A DNA stretch of 64,000 nucleotides from Ephemerocybe angulata (lineage: Eukaryota; Basidiomycota; Agaricomycetes; Agaricales; Psathyrellaceae), in contig JAACJK010000170.1 in the NCBI GenBank assembly GCA_013368325.1, forward strand, positions 496,001 to 560,000, written 5' to 3'. The notes beneath the pieces are model-generated. The model was given only the letters and a program-made list of their open reading frames with translations. It had not been told where the DNA came from and made no database searches. The translations under genes were made by a program, and so were the position numbers. This document shows, piece after piece, positions 17,661-30,052 of the stretch (its first letter is position 1; each line of letters opens with the position of its first letter).

Positions 17661-20091
17661 TTGAAGGGCGCCAATTTAAGCGCCCGATGACGCGCGTTGG
17701 GATTTCAACAAATCGCGACCGATTCTGACCGAAATCTGGCCTGGACTTCGCGGGTGAGACTCCCAGGCCTCATTACGCACCACAGATACCGCCCGAATGT
17801 ATTGTATAAGCGCGTATAGAGTGCCGAAACTTATGTGCGGGTTGTCTCTAGATTCTCGCGAGATTTTGACTAATTTTCGCAACTTCTCGTTGCCACGCGA
17901 TCAGCACGGGTGTGACGGCTTCTCAAACAAAATTACAATGCCATGAAGAGTGCATAACTGTGAATGCGAGGGGAAATGGGGTGGGAGGGTATCCGAGTCA
18001 AGCATTCCGTGTGAGAATCTCGCATGCAACGCGGCGCGCGCGCAGCGCGCTAGCCGAGCCCCGGGTGCTCGTCGAACCTGTCCTTGGGGGTATACCTAGC
18101 TGCTATCTATCATACGGCAGTCATCAAAGAACGCAGTAGACTACGCTACGAGTACATTCAGGGCGCGGAAGGTGGCGCAATGGCGGACGGCCGCGCCTCG
18201 CTTCTATCCCTGGCTAGTCTCGTTATCGCCGAGACCGTTTCCGTAACCCTCATTTAACCGAGCTGCCTTGCCGAAACTCGAAGCCCTGCTGTGCGTCTTG
18301 AGGATAGCGCGATGGATTTTACGATTTTCGGAGCTCCGGGAAACGGGTCTGTCATGATTTTGAGGTCTGGAATACAAACGAAGAGACGGAAGTAACGTAC
18401 CGAGTGTCAACTCCAATCCCACGCGCCGTCCCCCTCTTGTGATTCCGTGGGCTCTGTTACGGTAAAATCAATTAGTGAGTGATCAGCGCGGAGCGGGGAA
18501 GACTCTGACGTACGGTTTCTAGTGCCGGCAGGCTGAAGGACGGTGGGATGGATTTTTGGATTTTTGGAGGTCCGGGAAATGGGTCTGCGGTGCATACTAA
18601 GGCTTAGATTAGGGACGGGGAGACGGGAATAGACCATGACTTACCCTCAATAATCCCTCGTAACACTGAGCCCCTGTCACTGTAGCAAAGTGAATTAGTG
18701 AGTGATCGATGCGGAGCCGAGGAAACTTTGACATACCATGTCTGCTGACGGGCTGATCGGCGCATGGGAGTCGTGACTCGTCAGTGACGAGAGAGTTGCG
18801 ACATGGACGTAATTCTTACCTTTCTGCGGAATAACGGCGTGCGAGAGGGGCTTGTCCAAGGCTTGTCTAAGGCTCGTTGGTGACGAGGTGACTGCGAGAG
18901 GGGAAAGTGCGGTCTGGAAGGCTGTAATTTTGATTTTTGGGCGTCCGGGAAATGGGGTTGAGTGGTCGGTTGATGGCGATGGGCACGGACCCGAGAGCGC
19001 TGACTAGAGAATTCAGTACCGAGAATACGTCGAGATGATACGGCACTGACAATCTCACCTGTATGTCCATGCGCGTGGGTTGCGAAAATCCGGTTTCGAG
19101 CGTCCGGCGGTCGAGGTTGAAGGATGGGTCCATGGCAATTGTGGACGAGGCTGGGTGTGACGACGTATGCTTCTGTGTTTGTCGTGCTGGGCTATGGTGG
19201 TCACTGGTGGAGTATTGGTAGCAGTTTTGGGGAATATGAGCTGGTTACTCACAGGGTGGCTCTGGCGTTCGGAAGGCGTCGATCTATATGTTCAGAAATG
19301 CGCCTAATTGCGCGGTCAGCGTGCAGTGTTGGGAAGGTAATAGGCACTCACCGGTGGCCGACTCCTTGCGTGCCAAACGTAGTGTATCGTTGCGAGCCTG
19401 CCCGGTGACACGTCAGAGGCGCGAGGTCAGCTTTGAGTGTATCTAGAGCCGCAGTGACGACGTTCTTGTACTGCCTGCTATTTCTCCAGATGAGCTTGAC
19501 GTTACAAACTGGAGGACTGCTAACCTTTGTGACGTTGCGAGGCGATATATCGACTTCCGGCGAGCGAGAACGACGAACCCTAGCATATGGTGAGATGGGT
19601 GAGGCTCAGTCGATGTACTTCAAGGACTTACATGGCGTGGAGAGACGGTCAGTGAATTCTGTCGACGTGGTTAGAAGCGAACGTGTCAGCACTGGACAAA
19701 CGGCATCGGCCACGAATAATGCGGGTATGGTCCGAGTGTCCAGAATTCGTTGAGCCGAATTATCAAGTCCGTTAGCCGAGATTGTGTGCGGCGGAAATAA
19801 GTTGATGACTGGGGTGGGACGCAACGACCGCCGTAGAGGAATGACAAGTAATTGCATTGCCTCGAGCCAATTCGAGGTGTATATACGAGAGCTAAATACC
19901 TGGCTAGTGACGAGGGGAACGAAAGGAAACTGGACGCGACACCGAGGGCGGAGGAGCAGAACAGAGGTCGGAAATATCATGTACGTACCTGACAGCCGGC
20001 ATGTCCGGTTGCCAGCGTGGCCGCCAAGAGGCAGCAGGGCTATATAAGCCAGCGTGCTTTCGTGTCGTATCCCCCAACGAAGGGTATTCAC
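17661..20091 (-). other. Locus C, copy 1: modular multi-exon unit on the minus strand
   Basis: Good minus-strand introns include 19988-19900, 19631-19580 and 19524-19478, with donors gtacgt, gtaagt and gttagc and acceptors ccag, ctag and atag. The exon 19899-19632 has an open frame of about 89 codons. Further downstream (about 19000-18250) a module recurs at intervals of roughly 250-400 bases: an acceptor followed by 'acccatttcccggac' or 'acccgtttcccggag' and 'aaaatc'-rich sequence, then a donor gtacgt or gtatgt and 'gatcactcactaatt' before the next acceptor. So this locus too contains repeated exon+intron pairs. A TATA-like ctatataag at 20040-20048 sits upstream. No continuous protein frame or known family was found. 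Confidence 0.4.
20040..20048. promoter_or_regulatory. TATA-like box at the head of locus C
   Basis: CTATATAAG reads as a TATA box on the plus strand and, in reverse (CTTATATAG), on the minus strand. It recurs at the same site in units 2, 3 and 5 (near 28436, 36721 and 50399). It lies about 50 bases upstream of the first good minus-strand donor of locus C, so it could drive that locus, or a plus-strand transcript toward the next unit. Confidence 0.35.
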
Positions 20092-20280
20092 CCCAAGTTA
20101 TGCCCGGCCATGCTCTGCACCTCCTTCAACAGAGAGATGTACTCATGGTCGCGGGATGGTCTCCCCGGTCTGAAGAGCCTAGATAGATTGTAGAGGGTGA
20201 ATAAGTTAGCTCGTTTTTCGTCTTTTTAGCCCCAAATAGACATTTTCTACCCATAAAAAGCAATTCCCGACGAACGGCGC

Positions 20281-20428
20281 TGCAGCGCGTCACAGCCATC
20301 AGGCGCAGCCGTAAGTTTGACGCACTGGCTCCGTTCCATCGCCCTTCTCGGGATCACGCCACCAGTGCAGCACAAATGCAATTCCCCTAAGACTAGTACA
20401 GTGGTGACTATCGACATCCCCCGACCAC
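20281..20428. repeat. Unit 1/2 junction with carboxypeptidase relic
   Basis: Between the tail of unit 1 and the RPL8 copy 2 stop. The string gccgtaagtttgacgcac (near 20307-20324) matches 10991-11008, intron 3 of the carboxypeptidase gene, while the rest of that gene is missing. This marks a deletion derivative of the original carboxypeptidase-RPL8 junction. Confidence 0.7.
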
Positions 20429-21656
20429 CTAGAGCTTGCCGAGCGCAGGGTTGGTGGTGGACTGGCCAGCGGCCTTGGCGCGCTTGCGGAGCATCTGGGT
20501 GGACTTGTTGCCACGGAGTCCTCCACCCCACTGGCGACGGGTCTCCTCGTACTTGTCGGAGCTGGAACGAACACGTCAGGACGGGCGTCACGAAATAAAC
20601 GGAGGGTACGAACAAGTTGGCCTTGGCGGCGGAGATGAGGGTGGCGAGGTCGCGCTGGTCCTCGCTGCGGACGTCCTGGAGGGCGACGACAGCGGCGGAC
20701 TTCTTGTGGACGACGGTCCCAAGACGCGCCTTGCCCTTGACGATGACGTAGGGGACACCCATCTTGCGGCAGAGGGCCGGGAGGTAGACGACGAGCTCGA
20801 TGGGGTCAACATCGTGGGCGATGACGACGAGGGACGCCTTCTTGGCCTCGACGAGGGCGACGACGTGGTTCAGCCCGTACTTCGCGAAGAGGGGCTTCTT
20901 GGTGTCCTTGTCCTCCTTGCTCTCGGCAGCGGCGGCGGCGGCAGCCTCGAGACGGGCCTTCTTCTCCTGCTTGCTCTCAGGACGGTACTTGTTGAGCAGC
21001 TTGAAGAGCTGGGTGGCGGTGTTCTTGTCGAGGGTGTGCGAGAACTGGGCGATGGCGGGGGGAACCTTGAGGCGCTGGTTGAGGATGACCTTCTGGCGCT
21101 GCAGGCGGACGTATTCGGGCCACTTGACGAAGCGGGTCAAGTCACGGACGGGCTGGATGTCCTGGCCTGCGCGGTCGTCAGCTCGGCTAGTCAACGGCGG
21201 TGGAAATCTCAGAGTATCATACCGATACCGAAGTTCTTGGGCTTGGGCTCGAAGAGAGGGTTCTTCTTGGCCTTGGTGACCTTGCTGGCACCGAAGGGCG
21301 CAGCAGCGGGCTTCTTTCCAGTTCCGGCTTTGGGGGGCTGGTCATTGAGACGAAAGTCAGCAACTCGCTCTTCTCATCGAGAAAAGGTCAACGTTGTACA
21401 GCCTTTCGGAGCTCTAGCGTCGCTGCACACTGTGCAGCGACCCAGCAGACATGCTTCATCGCTTTGGGTAGAAAGCTCTGCATGTTAATGAATGCTTCAG
21501 GATCTTAATAGATTCCTGCGGAAATTGTCAGTCAATCTCAACGTTATCCAGATGAAATACGCACCGTCAATCTCGAAACGTTCGTTTTCTCGAGATGCAT
21601 TCATGCTACTGGTAGAGCTCGTCCAAACGTACGTCGCACCGTCGTAAACTCACCAT
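20429..21656 (-). CDS. RPL8: Ribosomal protein eL8, copy 2
   Basis: Exons 21656-21654, 21337-21223, 21166-20614 and 20561-20429 give the same 267-residue product as copy 1. From about 12219/20614 onward the two genes, including all of intron 1, look identical except one synonymous-position change (12330 g, 20725 c) that I could see. The last intron and the 3' flank differ (stop TAG here, TAA in copy 1), so the near-identical tract begins inside intron 3. Both share the 'SKEDKDT' variant. All splice sites and motifs are intact, so this copy should be functional if transcribed. Confidence 0.95.
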
Positions 21657-21659
21657 TTT

Positions 21660-24600
21660 AGTCGATAGTCAGGGCTTTGACGCTGTTCAACGACGATGAG
21701 GACGAGGATATGTCACCACCAAAGACTTCAGCTCCGATGGGAACTGCCGAACCAATTCGAACCCCGATGAATCAGGGAATCCAAGCGCTGGCCATCTCGG
21801 CTGCTGCAACCGTTGCTTCGACGGGCATGTGTTGACGGACAAGACCCTTGAGCAAGGAGCAGGGGCGGACACACACGCACACACACGAGTCGACGCCGAC
21901 GATCGAGCTCGGGCGTCGCGTTGATTCCCACGACGTCGCTCGCGTCTTGCCCACAACCATCACCTGCGCGCCCTGCGATTGCCCGACTCACCGCCAGACC
22001 GTTCCCTCCACGCGACCTGGCTCTTCAGAAAGGCCCTCGATTCGCTCAGCAGTTTGAATGCTTGCGACGCGCTGCAATCGGCCGCATAGGGCGCGATTTT
22101 CGTTTTCCCGGATCTAGAGGGCTCGAGAAAGCTGCTGAGCGCGATACCCGGCGCATAAGGTCAGTACATTTGTTTCTGATAGACTATGTTGAGCTCACTG
22201 TCACAACCTAGGCCCAGGCTGTGCGTCGCAAAGCCCGATTCAGCGCAAAACTTCGGTCGATTCTGCCAAACGAATTCATATCAGCTCACGAACGTATCGG
22301 CACACTTCCACCCACGGCACAGCAATCGACGCTCGACTCACCAAGACCAGCAGCTGTGCGTAGCAAGCAAGGTCAGTCCAAGTTCATGTCAAGTAATGAC
22401 CGTGCTCACCGGTCTCTAGATCATCACGCGCACGGGCAACAGATCGAGCACACTACACGACGCGCAACATCAGCACGACGAGCTCAGAACGAAATCGCGG
22501 CTCACTACTCACCGCTGCGTCAAACGAGATTGCGACTTCTGGGCATAGAAAAGGTCAGTCTTTCACGTTCACGCCAATGAAGGGACGTACTCACCAGTCT
22601 ACAGCGTACGCGGCAATCGACGATTTACGCAGATCCAAGCTCGGCACGAGATGGGAAGGCCCGTGGTAGGGCCAAAGCGGCGGTCTCTGTGTTTGGATAC
22701 GGGTCGTAACGAGCGCGGCTACTCGAGGAAAGGTCAGTGCCACTCTCAAAAGCCAGAGAAAGCGATACTTACCAGTTCAATTGCAGCTAAGCCGAGTACG
22801 ACGCGCACAATCAGCATAACGGCATCAACAGAATGCGACTCACGACTCACCACTACGAGGAGCGAGATTGCGAGGTCTGGGCACAACAGACAAGGTCAGT
22901 ACAACACGTTCAAGTCACTAACGGGATCGTACTCACCGTTTTGCAGGGAATCACTCACCCAACCTAGCAGCCTACCCACCGCGCAATGAACAGCGATGTC
23001 GCCATCGACAACAGCTCACACAGCAGTCGCCGTCGGCATCGACACACGACGCGCATCAGCACGATCAGCCCAAATTCGCGTAGCCATAGTTGCGTCGAGA
23101 TTGCGGGGGCGCATTGAGTCTGGCCGTAACGCGTAGTGTCAGTCCTCTAGCTTCGTATCGATGACTGAATCGTGCTCACCGTGACCTCCCAGGCTTCACA
23201 CCCTGTGCAGCCAGCGCCGCGTCCCCATCAACTCATCGTAGCCAGGACACCGACAGGTTACGGCGCAGGCAGCAGTAGCCTATTCATAGCAACCAAGGTC
23301 AGTCCAATCAAGCTCACGTCAATGAAGGATCGTACTCACCGTGGTACAGAATACCACGCACTCATCCTCGCGGCCTGCACACCGTGCAGTGAACGACGAT
23401 ACCCCCACCGGCAACGGCTCACGCGGAGGACCGTCATCATCACCATAGACGCCTACAAATCACGACGCACGCAATCAGCAAGACGGCCTATGATCGAAGG
23501 AACACTCGACTTACCAGGGGGAATAGTGAGGGCGACGGATGACTGTTGGACAAAAGGTAAGTTTGTTTCACCGAAATATAGCAACGCCGTACTCACCTTT
23601 GCGCAGCCTCTCCCCTCTTATCACAACCGTCGCATGTCCGGCATACCCCAGCGTCGAGGTATGCGATGGAGTTCGGTGTGGTGGGTAGTAGTGCGCCTGA
23701 AAAGGGATACAGAATCTTGGTGAGTCAGTCGGTCTAGTGAGAGTTGGATTGAACTTACGATCCTCCAGAACCGTGCCGTGCATGCGCCGCCGCTCTCATC
23801 TCGCCGACCACCGCCGCCGCTCTCATCTCGCCGACCACCACAGCCCTCGACTTCGACGACGCGACATGGCGTGAGGCCAAGCGAGCACCACAATCTCCCA
23901 AAATCCCCGTATACATTCCACCGCCGTCTCGCTGCCTCCGGCACTCCTGGCCTTCAACTACTCTTCGCCGGCATCGAAATTCCGAGAGGGACACGGCGCC
24001 CTGCGTGCAGGCTGAGCTCAAGAAGAGAAAAAGGTCAGTATATCATCTACATGGGTGTGACGAAAACTCACATTCAAGTTTCATGGCTGGCTCGCCGTCA
24101 ACAATCCGCGCACTACAGCGCCGACCTCACGGGCCCACCGACCCGTTGCGCACCACGCCGAGCTCGTTGGTGTGTATACCTGGTGCTTCTGGATGTTGTA
24201 GGTCAGCGATGTTGCCTCTGCGAAATCGTCACGGGGGACTTACAATGCATAGGTTTGTCTTTTTCAGATGACCGGCCGTGGAACGTGGTGGGATCGAGAC
24301 GACGCGCTGCGAGCATGCGGGATATCGATACAGGTGAGTACATGAATCGTTTAGACTATGTGTTGCACTCACCTATGCGTAGCCAACGAGACGGCCGCGC
24401 CTGCGTCGACTTGAACGGATTCCGGGTGGTGGTGGGATGCTGCTGGCCATTTCGGCTCGCCAAGGTTAGTAACTGGGTGATATGAATTGTTGTGATGATG
24501 TACTCACGATTTCCAGCCTTCCATCCCACGTCGACTATACCCCGTCTCTCATCATCCCGCAAGGTCAAACGCGAAGCGGCCGAGGAACGGCCAGGGTCTC

Positions 24601-24721
24601 CTGGCGAGAAGACTGTCAGGAAGTGTGAACGGTAGGTAACTCTGTATCCACCTTGTGTGTCCGGGTCTTCGATTCTGGCGGACTATCTAGTGAATCAAGG
24701 CGAAAGGTAAGGTTAGTATGA
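21660..24721 (+). other. Locus A, copy 2
   Basis: Same intron series as copy 1, shifted by 8395 bases, with no difference seen in the stretches I compared. It is part of the near-identical tract of about 6.4 kb, so it gives no independent evidence on coding potential. It diverges from RPL8 copy 2. Confidence 0.5.
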
Positions 24722-25071
24722 GCTTGTAGTGTATAAACCATGTATGTACATACCTTTTTGAATGGCACTCTATCGTTGTATTGAAAAGAAAATGGCTGCA
24801 TAGATATGTCAGTAAGCGGGCGTAGAGAAACGAAGTGAAGACTTACGAAAATAACAAGTTTCGCAGAGCGGCGTGCCGTTGAGCGAAAGCGGACCCAGCA
24901 GCTTGAACGACGTCGAGCACATCGACGACGTTGGCAGAGGTCGTCCAAGGGAGGGTGGAATGATAGTAGAAATCGAGTAAAGGGTCGCTCAGACGAGTGG
25001 TCTGAGCAGACAAGTGTTATAGAGTGAAGAGGGAGGGAGGGAACTCGCTGAGGAGATGGGGAACTCAGCAT
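24552..25071 (-). CDS. Candidate gene B, copy 2
   Basis: Identical in structure and sequence to copy 1 (shift 8395): exons 25071-24847, 24795-24754 and 24686-24552. Same reservations about the start codon apply. Confidence 0.33.
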
Positions 25072-26055
25072 CGCACCCTCTCACTCTTATACATTCTCAG
25101 CCCATGCATCGACGATCTGGCCAAGCCCACTACCGTACACCCATGCCGACACGTATCTCTACCAAGACCCAAGGTTAAAATTAGACCGGACATCGGGAAT
25201 GCGTCCAACGCGATATGCGCGCCATTCCACCCTGTGCCGTGCATCCGCACCAATCCCAAGCGCGAAGATTTCGTTGTTCGGTCTGAGGCGACAGCGGGCG
25301 GTCATTTCGGGTGTCTGATGGAGGCTAAGCGAGTTATGGCGACCGGGATTTGGGCAGGGACGTGCGATTAGAAGCAATTACGATTGAACGGGGATGAGGA
25401 GGAGAGGGTGTGCGAAGGGAGTGTTTGAATAGAATTGAGTCGGAGGAGGGGTTTGGGATGACTTTCTTGTGTACTCAGGGGTACTATAGGTATGATCTGT
25501 ACTTACTTTGTCTGTATATATAGAGGTATTCTGTGCTAATCGTCGTGTTCTGTCCCAGCGTGCGCTTCTGCGCATGCAAGTCAAAGTGCCGCGAGGTTTC
25601 CGAGAAACGCATCTGAGGTCCCGCAAGGCCCTCAGGGGTAGTCTCAATTACTGACACACACACTGAACTACCAACGAAAGCACCTAGTCCTCAGAAATAG
25701 CGGCAATCGCATTCAGTTGCATCTCCATCTCTTCCGTACCTCCCAATCCCGCCGCACCCGTTCTCTCATGTTCACACTCGGATCCGAAGGCAGTGGCTCT
25801 CTTGGCGGCATCAGTACGTATGATACGTCAAAGTGAGTGACCTCACATGTCTATATCGATAGGGAAACGAGTCTAACGGCGGAATTGTGCTGAAGGGTGT
25901 GGGGAGGACATACTCCCGAGATCTCAGTTCCCCGGGTCTATTTCGCCCTTCAGTCACCAGGGTAGGGCCATTTCATGCTACACACCCTACCTACTCCTAA
26001 TATCAGAGATAGCCCACTCACTTAAAGGACTGGATTAGAGCAGAAAGCGCGTCGA
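25072..26055. other. Spacer S, copy 2
   Basis: Same sequence as the spacer of unit 1 within the near-identical tract. No gene assigned. Confidence 0.4.
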
Positions 26056-28486
26056 TTGAAGGGCGCCAATTTAAGCGCCCGATGACGCGCGTTGGGATTT
26101 CAACAAATCGCGACCGATTCTGACCGAAATCTGGCCTGGACTTCGCGGGTGAGACTCCCAGGCCTCATTACGCACCACAGATACCGCCCGAATGTATTGT
26201 ATAAGCGCGTATAGAGTGCCGAAACTTATGTGCGGGTTGTCTCTAGATTCTCGCGAGATTTTGACTAATTTTCGCAACTTCTCGTTGCCACGCGATCAGC
26301 ACGGGTGTGACGGCTTCTCAAACAAAATTACAATGCCATGAAGAGTGCATAACTGTGAATGCGAGGGGAAATGGGGTGGGAGGGTATCCGAGTCAAGCAT
26401 TCCGTGTGAGAATCTCGCATGCAACGCGGCGCGCGCGCAGCGCGCTAGCCGAGCCCCGGGTGCTCGTCGAACCTGTCCTTGGGGGTATACCTAGCTGCTA
26501 TCTATCATACGGCAGTCATCAAAGAACGCAGTAGACTACGCTACGAGTACATTCAGGGCGCGGAAGGTGGCGCAATGGCGGACGGCCGCGCCTCGCTTCT
26601 ATCCCTGGCTAGTCTCGTTATCGCCGAGACCGTTTCCGTAACCCTCATTTAACCGAGCTGCCTTGCCGAAACTCGAAGCCCTGCTGTGCGTCTTGAGGAT
26701 AGCGCGATGGATTTTACGATTTTCGGAGCTCCGGGAAACGGGTCTGTCATGATTTTGAGGTCTGGAATACAAACGAAGAGACGGAAGTAACGTACCGAGT
26801 GTCAACTCCAATCCCACGCGCCGTCCCCCTCTTGTGATTCCGTGGGCTCTGTTACGGTAAAATCAATTAGTGAGTGATCAGCGCGGAGCGGGGAAGACTC
26901 TGACGTACGGTTTCTAGTGCCGGCAGGCTGAAGGACGGTGGGATGGATTTTTGGATTTTTGGAGGTCCGGGAAATGGGTCTGCGGTGCATACTAAGGCTT
27001 AGATTAGGGACGGGGAGGCGGGAATAGACGTACCAAGACTTACCTCAATAATCCCTCACAATTCTGAGTCCCTTTGTCACTGCAGCAAAGTCAATTAGTG
27101 AGTGATCGACACGGAGCCGAGAAGACTGTGACATACCGTGTCTGCCGACGGGCTGATCGGCGCATGCATGGGAGTCGTCAGTAATGAGAGTTGCGAGATG
27201 GACGTAAGTCTTACCTTTCTGGTGAATAACGCCGTGCGAGAGGGGCTTGTCCAAGGCTTGTCCAAGGCTGGTTGGTGACGAAGTGGCGGCGAGAGAGAAA
27301 GTGCGGCCTGAAAGGGTGTAATTTTGATTTTTGGGCGTCCGGAAAATGGGGTTGAGTGGTCGGTTGATGGCGATGGGCACGAACCCGAGAGCACTGACTG
27401 GATACTTCAGTGTCGAGAATGCGTCGAGATGATACGGCACCGCCAATCTCACCTGTATGTCCATGCGCGTGGGTTGCGAAAATCCGTTTTCGAGCGTCCG
27501 GCGGTCGAGGTTGAAGGATGGGTCCATGGCACTTGTGGACGAGGCTGAGTGTGACGACGTATGCTTCTGTGCTCAGGATGCTGGGCTATGGTGGTGGAGT
27601 ATAGGTACTGCTTTTGCAGAGGATATGGGCTAGCTACTCACCGTGTGGCTATGGCTTCCGCAAGGTGTGGATGTGTGCTGTCAGAATGTGCCTGATTTCC
27701 TGGTCAGTGTGCGATAGGGAGAAGGTAATAGACACTCACCGGTCGCCGAATTCTTGCATCCCAAACATAGCATGTCGTTGAAAGCCTGCCCGGTGACACG
27801 TCAGAAACACAACACAACAGAGGTCAGCATTGGAGTCTACCTCGAGCCACGCTGGCGAAGTCCTTTGAGCCGCTGTCTTGGAATCATTTAGCTGAGCGAC
27901 GTGCCATCGTGAAAGCGTGCTCACCTTTTTCGTTGCGCCGCAGACTCGATATCGAGGTCCGGCGAGCGTGAATCAAGGGATGGGCAGACGTGCCATTGGG
28001 CTCAGTTTGGGTGCGATTCGCGAGGGGATAGGTCAACGAGTGTTGCGAAGCGTGTCGACGTGGTTAGAAGGGACGTGTCAGCAGTGAAGAAAGACACACA
28101 CACGGCATGGGCCACGAATAATGCGGTGCGAGTGTCCGAGTCCAGAATTCGTTGAGCCGAATTATCAAGTCCGTTAGCCGAGATTGTGTGCGCCCGTTGA
28201 TTGACTCGGGAGCAACGCGACGACCGCCGTAGAGGAAGGATAAGTAATTGGATTGGCTCGAGACAATTCGAGGTGTATATACGAGTGCTAAATACCTAGC
28301 TAAGACGAGAGGGAACGAAAGGAAGCAGACGCAATAACGAGGGCGGAGGAGCAGAACAGTGGTCGGAAATATCATGTACGTACCTGACAGCCAGCATGTC
28401 CGGTTGCCAGCGTGGCCGCCAAGAGGCAGCAGCTCTATATAAGCCAGCGTGCTTTCGTGCCGGCTCCCCCAACGAAGGGTATTCAC
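26056..28486 (-). other. Locus C, copy 2
   Basis: The part up to about 27013 is nearly identical to unit 1. Beyond that it departs from unit 1 and instead resembles unit 5 (27020-28220 against about 49100-50190), including the module 'gtccggaaaatggggttg' and the first long exon. This switch of partner within one locus points to gene conversion or unequal exchange between copies. Minus-strand splice signatures are conserved; no continuous protein frame was found. Confidence 0.4.
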
Positions 28487-28675
28487 CCCAAGTTATGCCC
28501 GGCCATGCTCTGCATCTCCTTCAACAGAGAGATGTACTCATGGTCGCGGGATGGTTACCCCAGTCTGAAAAGCCTGAATGTAGTCTAGTAGAGTAAATAA
28601 CTTAGCTCGTTTTGAGTCTTTTTAGCCCCAAATAGACATTTTCTACCCATAAAAAGCAATTCCCGACGAACGTCG

Positions 28676-28826
28676 CATCACAGCGAGCAAACCATCACAG
28701 CGATCAGGCGAGCCGTAAGTCTGACGCATCACGGCACGACCACTGGCTAAGCGCAGCACAAATGCATTCTCCCCTAAGACTAGTACAGCGGTGACTATCG
28801 ACATTTTGTTGGCATCCCCCGACCAC
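28676..28826. repeat. Unit 2/3 junction with two carboxypeptidase scraps
   Basis: Contains 'agccgtaagtctgacgca' followed directly by 'cggcacgaccactgg', two pieces of the carboxypeptidase intron 3 region (near 10990-11008 and 11019-11033) now joined with the sequence between deleted. Confidence 0.65.
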
Positions 28827-30049
28827 CTAGAGCTTGCCGAGAGCAGGGTTGGTGGTGGACTGGCCAGCGGCCTTGGCGCGCTTGCGGAGCATCTGCGTGG
28901 ACTTGTTGCCACGGAGTCCTCCACCCCACTGGCGACGGGTCTCCTCGTACTTGTCGGAGCTAGAAGAAATGAGTCAGGACGGGCATCACGAAATAAACGG
29001 AGGGTACGAACAAGTTGGCCTTGGCGGCGGAGATGAGGGTGGCGAGGTCGCGCTGGTCCTCGCTGCGGACGTCCTGGAGGGCGACGACAGCGGCGGACTT
29101 CTTGTGGACGACGGTCCCAAGACGGGCCTTGCCCTTGACGATGACGTAGGGAACACCCATCTTGCGGCAGAGCGCGGGGAGATAGACGACGAGCTCGATG
29201 GGGTCAACATCGTGGGCGATGACGACGAGGGACGCCTTCTTGGCCTCGACGAGGGCGACGACGTGGTTGAGGCCGTACTTCGCGAAGAGCGGCTTCTTGG
29301 TGTCCTTGACCTCCTTGCTCTCGGCAGCGGCGGCGGCGGCAGCCTCGAGACGGGCCTTCTTCTCCTGCTTGCTCTCAGGGCGGTACTTGTTGAGCAGCTT
29401 GAAGAGCTGGGTGGCGGTGTTCTTGTCGAGGGTGTGCGAGAACTGGGCGATGGCGGGGGGGACCTTGAGGCGCTGGTTGAGGATGACCTTCTGGCGCTGC
29501 AGGCGGACGTATTCGGGCCACTTGACGAAGCGGGTCAAGTCACGGACGGGCTGGATGTCCTGGCCTGCGCGGTCGTTAGCTCGGAGCAACGTAATTGTAA
29601 AATTATCATACCGATACCGAAGTTCTTGGGCTTGGGCTCGAAGAGAGGGTTCTTCTTGGCCTTGGTGACCTTGCTGGCACCGAAGGGCGCAGCAGCGGGC
29701 TTCTTTCCAGTTCCGGCTTTGGGGGGCTGGTCATTGAGACGAAAGTCAGCAACTCGCTCTTCTCATCGAGAAAAGGTCAACGTTGTGCAGCCTTTCGGAG
29801 CTCTAGCGTCGCTGCACACTGTGCAGCGACCCAGCAGACATGCTTCATCGCTCTGGGTAGAGAGCTCTGCATGTTAATGAATGTTTCAGGATCTTAATAG
29901 ATTCCTGCGCAAATTGTCAGTCTGTGATCTCGACGTTATCCAGATGAAATACGCACCGTTCGTCTCGACACGCTTCATTTTTCCGAGATACATTCATTCC
30001 ACTGGTAGAGCTCGGCCAAACGTACGTCGCACCGTCGTAAACTCACCAT
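28827..30049 (-). CDS. RPL8: Ribosomal protein eL8, copy 3
   Basis: Exons 30049-30047, 29726-29612, 29564-29012 and 28959-28827; 267 residues. The protein differs from copies 1/2 by 'SKEVKDT', while synonymous sites and introns differ more (intron 2 here contains 'aattttacaattacg', shared with copy 4). The pattern of silent change with a constant protein suggests selection on the product. The intron 1 hairpin and C/D-like boxes are present, with a G-T pair replacing an A-T pair in the putative terminal stem. Confidence 0.95.
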
Positions 30050-30052
30050 TTT

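Noticed and set aside
20436..21488. Long plus-strand open frames (260-391 codons) opposite each RPL8 gene
   Set aside because: They lie antisense to RPL8 exons and cross its introns. The strong codon bias of RPL8 leaves the reverse frame open and gives an artificial Leu/Asp/Gly-rich protein. In several copies they also run into unrelated junction sequence.
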